Source of the DNA: Chitinophagaceae bacterium | GTDB lineage: Bacteria > Bacteroidota > Bacteroidia > Chitinophagales > Chitinophagaceae | Length of the DNA stretch: 6,282 bases | NCBI GenBank assembly: GCA_030151745.1 | Contig: JASLDA010000101.1 | Coordinates: 1 to 6,282, forward strand | Direction: 5' to 3' | Shown: positions 5,697-6,282 of the stretch, one piece after another | How positions within the stretch are numbered: position 1 is the stretch's first letter | How the letters are laid out: each line of letters opens with the position of its first letter | Position numbers and translations under genes: made by a program | Notes under the pieces: generated by a model | What the model was told of the DNA's origin: nothing | Database searches by the model: none | The model's input: the letters and a program-made list of their open reading frames with translations, nothing else

Positions 5697-5789
5697 GGCC
5701 ATACGCCGCATTCGGGCTCCTACCTGGCGGTATAATGCTCCGGGGTATAACTTGGCGCTTCCGTTTCATCCTGAAAATCCAGGCTTTCC

Positions 5790-6282
5790 ATGCTCTCTTT
5801 CTGGGAACGCGAATCGTTCACGCGCTACGATCATATCATCATCGGCAGCGGCATCACCGGCGTATCGGCGGCCATTGCCATTAAGACCCGCTTCCCGGGC
5901 GACCGGGTGCTGATCCTGGAGCGGGGCCTGCTGCCTACCGGCGCCACCACCCGCAATGCGGGCTTTGCCTGCATGGGCAGCGCGGGCGAGATCCTCGCCG
6001 ATCTGCAGCACAGCAGCGAGGAGGCTGTCCTGGATTTATTCCTCCGCCGCAAGGCCGGGCTGGACCTGCTGCGCAGCCGCTTCAGCGACGAAGAGCTGGG
6101 CTACGAGTCTCACGGCGGCTACGAATTGCTGGGACCGGGCAGCCTGCATGTGCTCGGCCAGCTGGACCGCCTGAACGCCCTGCTGCGCCCCCAGCTCGGG
6201 CAGGACGCATTCCTTCCGGCCGGCGACCGCATCGCCTCTTTCGGCTTCTCCGGCTCGCAGGTTGCCGGGATAATATATAACA
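5790..6282 (+). CDS. FAD-dependent oxidoreductase, DAO family (3' end outside window)
   Basis: The first 164 codons of a flavoprotein of the D-amino-acid oxidase/glycine oxidase-like (DAO, PF01266) family. The N terminus MLSFWERESFTRYDHIII leads into the FAD-binding Rossmann motif GSGITG (residues 19-24). The second strand ends in Glu44 (VLILERG), the residue that normally holds the ribose of FAD. PTGATTRNAGFACMG (49-63) follows, matching the conserved TxxNAGF segment near the flavin in this family. The rest is helical, leading into the substrate domain, with no stop before the window edge. The ATG at 5790 is chosen because it gives the short N-terminal lead typical of these proteins before the first strand. 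There is no signal peptide, so it is probably cytoplasmic. It is divergent from leuS. Sequences resembling promoter elements lie upstream (TATAAT at 5731-5736, TAACTTGG at 5748-5755), neither convincing. The substrate (amino acid or other amine) cannot be read from this part. Confidence 0.9.
   Translation, partial: MLSFWERESFTRYDHIIIGSGITGVSAAIAIKTRFPGDRVLILERGLLPTGATTRNAGFACMGSAGEILADLQHSSEEAVLDLFLRRKAGLDLLRSRFSDEELGYESHGGYELLGPGSLHVLGQLDRLNALLRPQLGQDAFLPAGDRIASFGFSGSQVAGIIYN

Noticed and set aside
5612..5789. T-box riboswitch or leader-peptide attenuator controlling leuS
   Set aside because: The exact -7 element leaves a leader of only about 15-20 bases, and the phylum is not known for T-boxes. 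No Leu-rich short open frame is present.
4388..5884. 498-codon open frame on the + strand, antisense to leuS
   Set aside because: It lies almost wholly opposite the well-supported leuS gene, has no recognisable domain, and is expected from the strong third-position GC bias of the real gene.

Overview
The window comes from a Bacteroidota genome, most likely a GC-rich member of the Chitinophagales/Sphingobacteriales side of the phylum; the exact family cannot be settled from this sequence. Four things point that way: a leucyl-tRNA synthetase with the Bacteroidota-type layout (WWCEALG core, SWRPE and FICG motifs before KMSKS), a DUF2911 protein, a GldL-like small membrane protein with an HWPG motif, and a TAnnTTTG-type promoter element in front of leuS. 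Most genes are GC-rich and use CTG/CTC for leucine.

Layout from left to right: (1) the 3' end of a CPA1-type Na+/H+ antiporter gene (+), cut by the window edge; (2) a small cysteine/histidine-containing protein of unknown function (-), convergent with it; (3) a perfect 13-bp hairpin, then a secreted YceI-family protein (-); (4) a roughly 230-bp divergent intergenic region with a 14-bp perfect palindrome and two small hairpins; (5) a secreted DUF2911 protein (+), ending at a strong 14-bp hairpin that probably serves as a bidirectional terminator; (6) a 60-residue two-helix membrane protein (-), 33 bp downstream of (7) leuS (-), which fills about half of the window; (8) the leuS promoter and ribosome binding site in the intergenic region; (9) the 5' part of a divergent FAD-dependent DAO-type oxidoreductase gene (+), running off the right edge.

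The genes do not form one pathway. They are a mixture of housekeeping (leuS), envelope (antiporter, YceI, DUF2911, small membrane protein) and redox (DAO) genes. The only likely operon is leuS plus the small membrane protein.

The feature that stands out is inside leuS. Codons for residues about 632-771, exactly the leucine-specific insertion between the catalytic core and the KMSKS loop, lie in an AT-rich island (about 38% GC at 3301-3660 by hand count, against 55-72% in sampled flanking 60-base lines). All ten leucine codons there are TTG/TTA, while all eleven checked on the two sides are CTG/CTC. The reading frame is intact and family motifs continue through the island. The insertion also looks about 65 residues longer than the Bacteroidota form I recall. 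This suggests a mosaic housekeeping gene whose insertion domain was exchanged or expanded with DNA from an AT-rich source.
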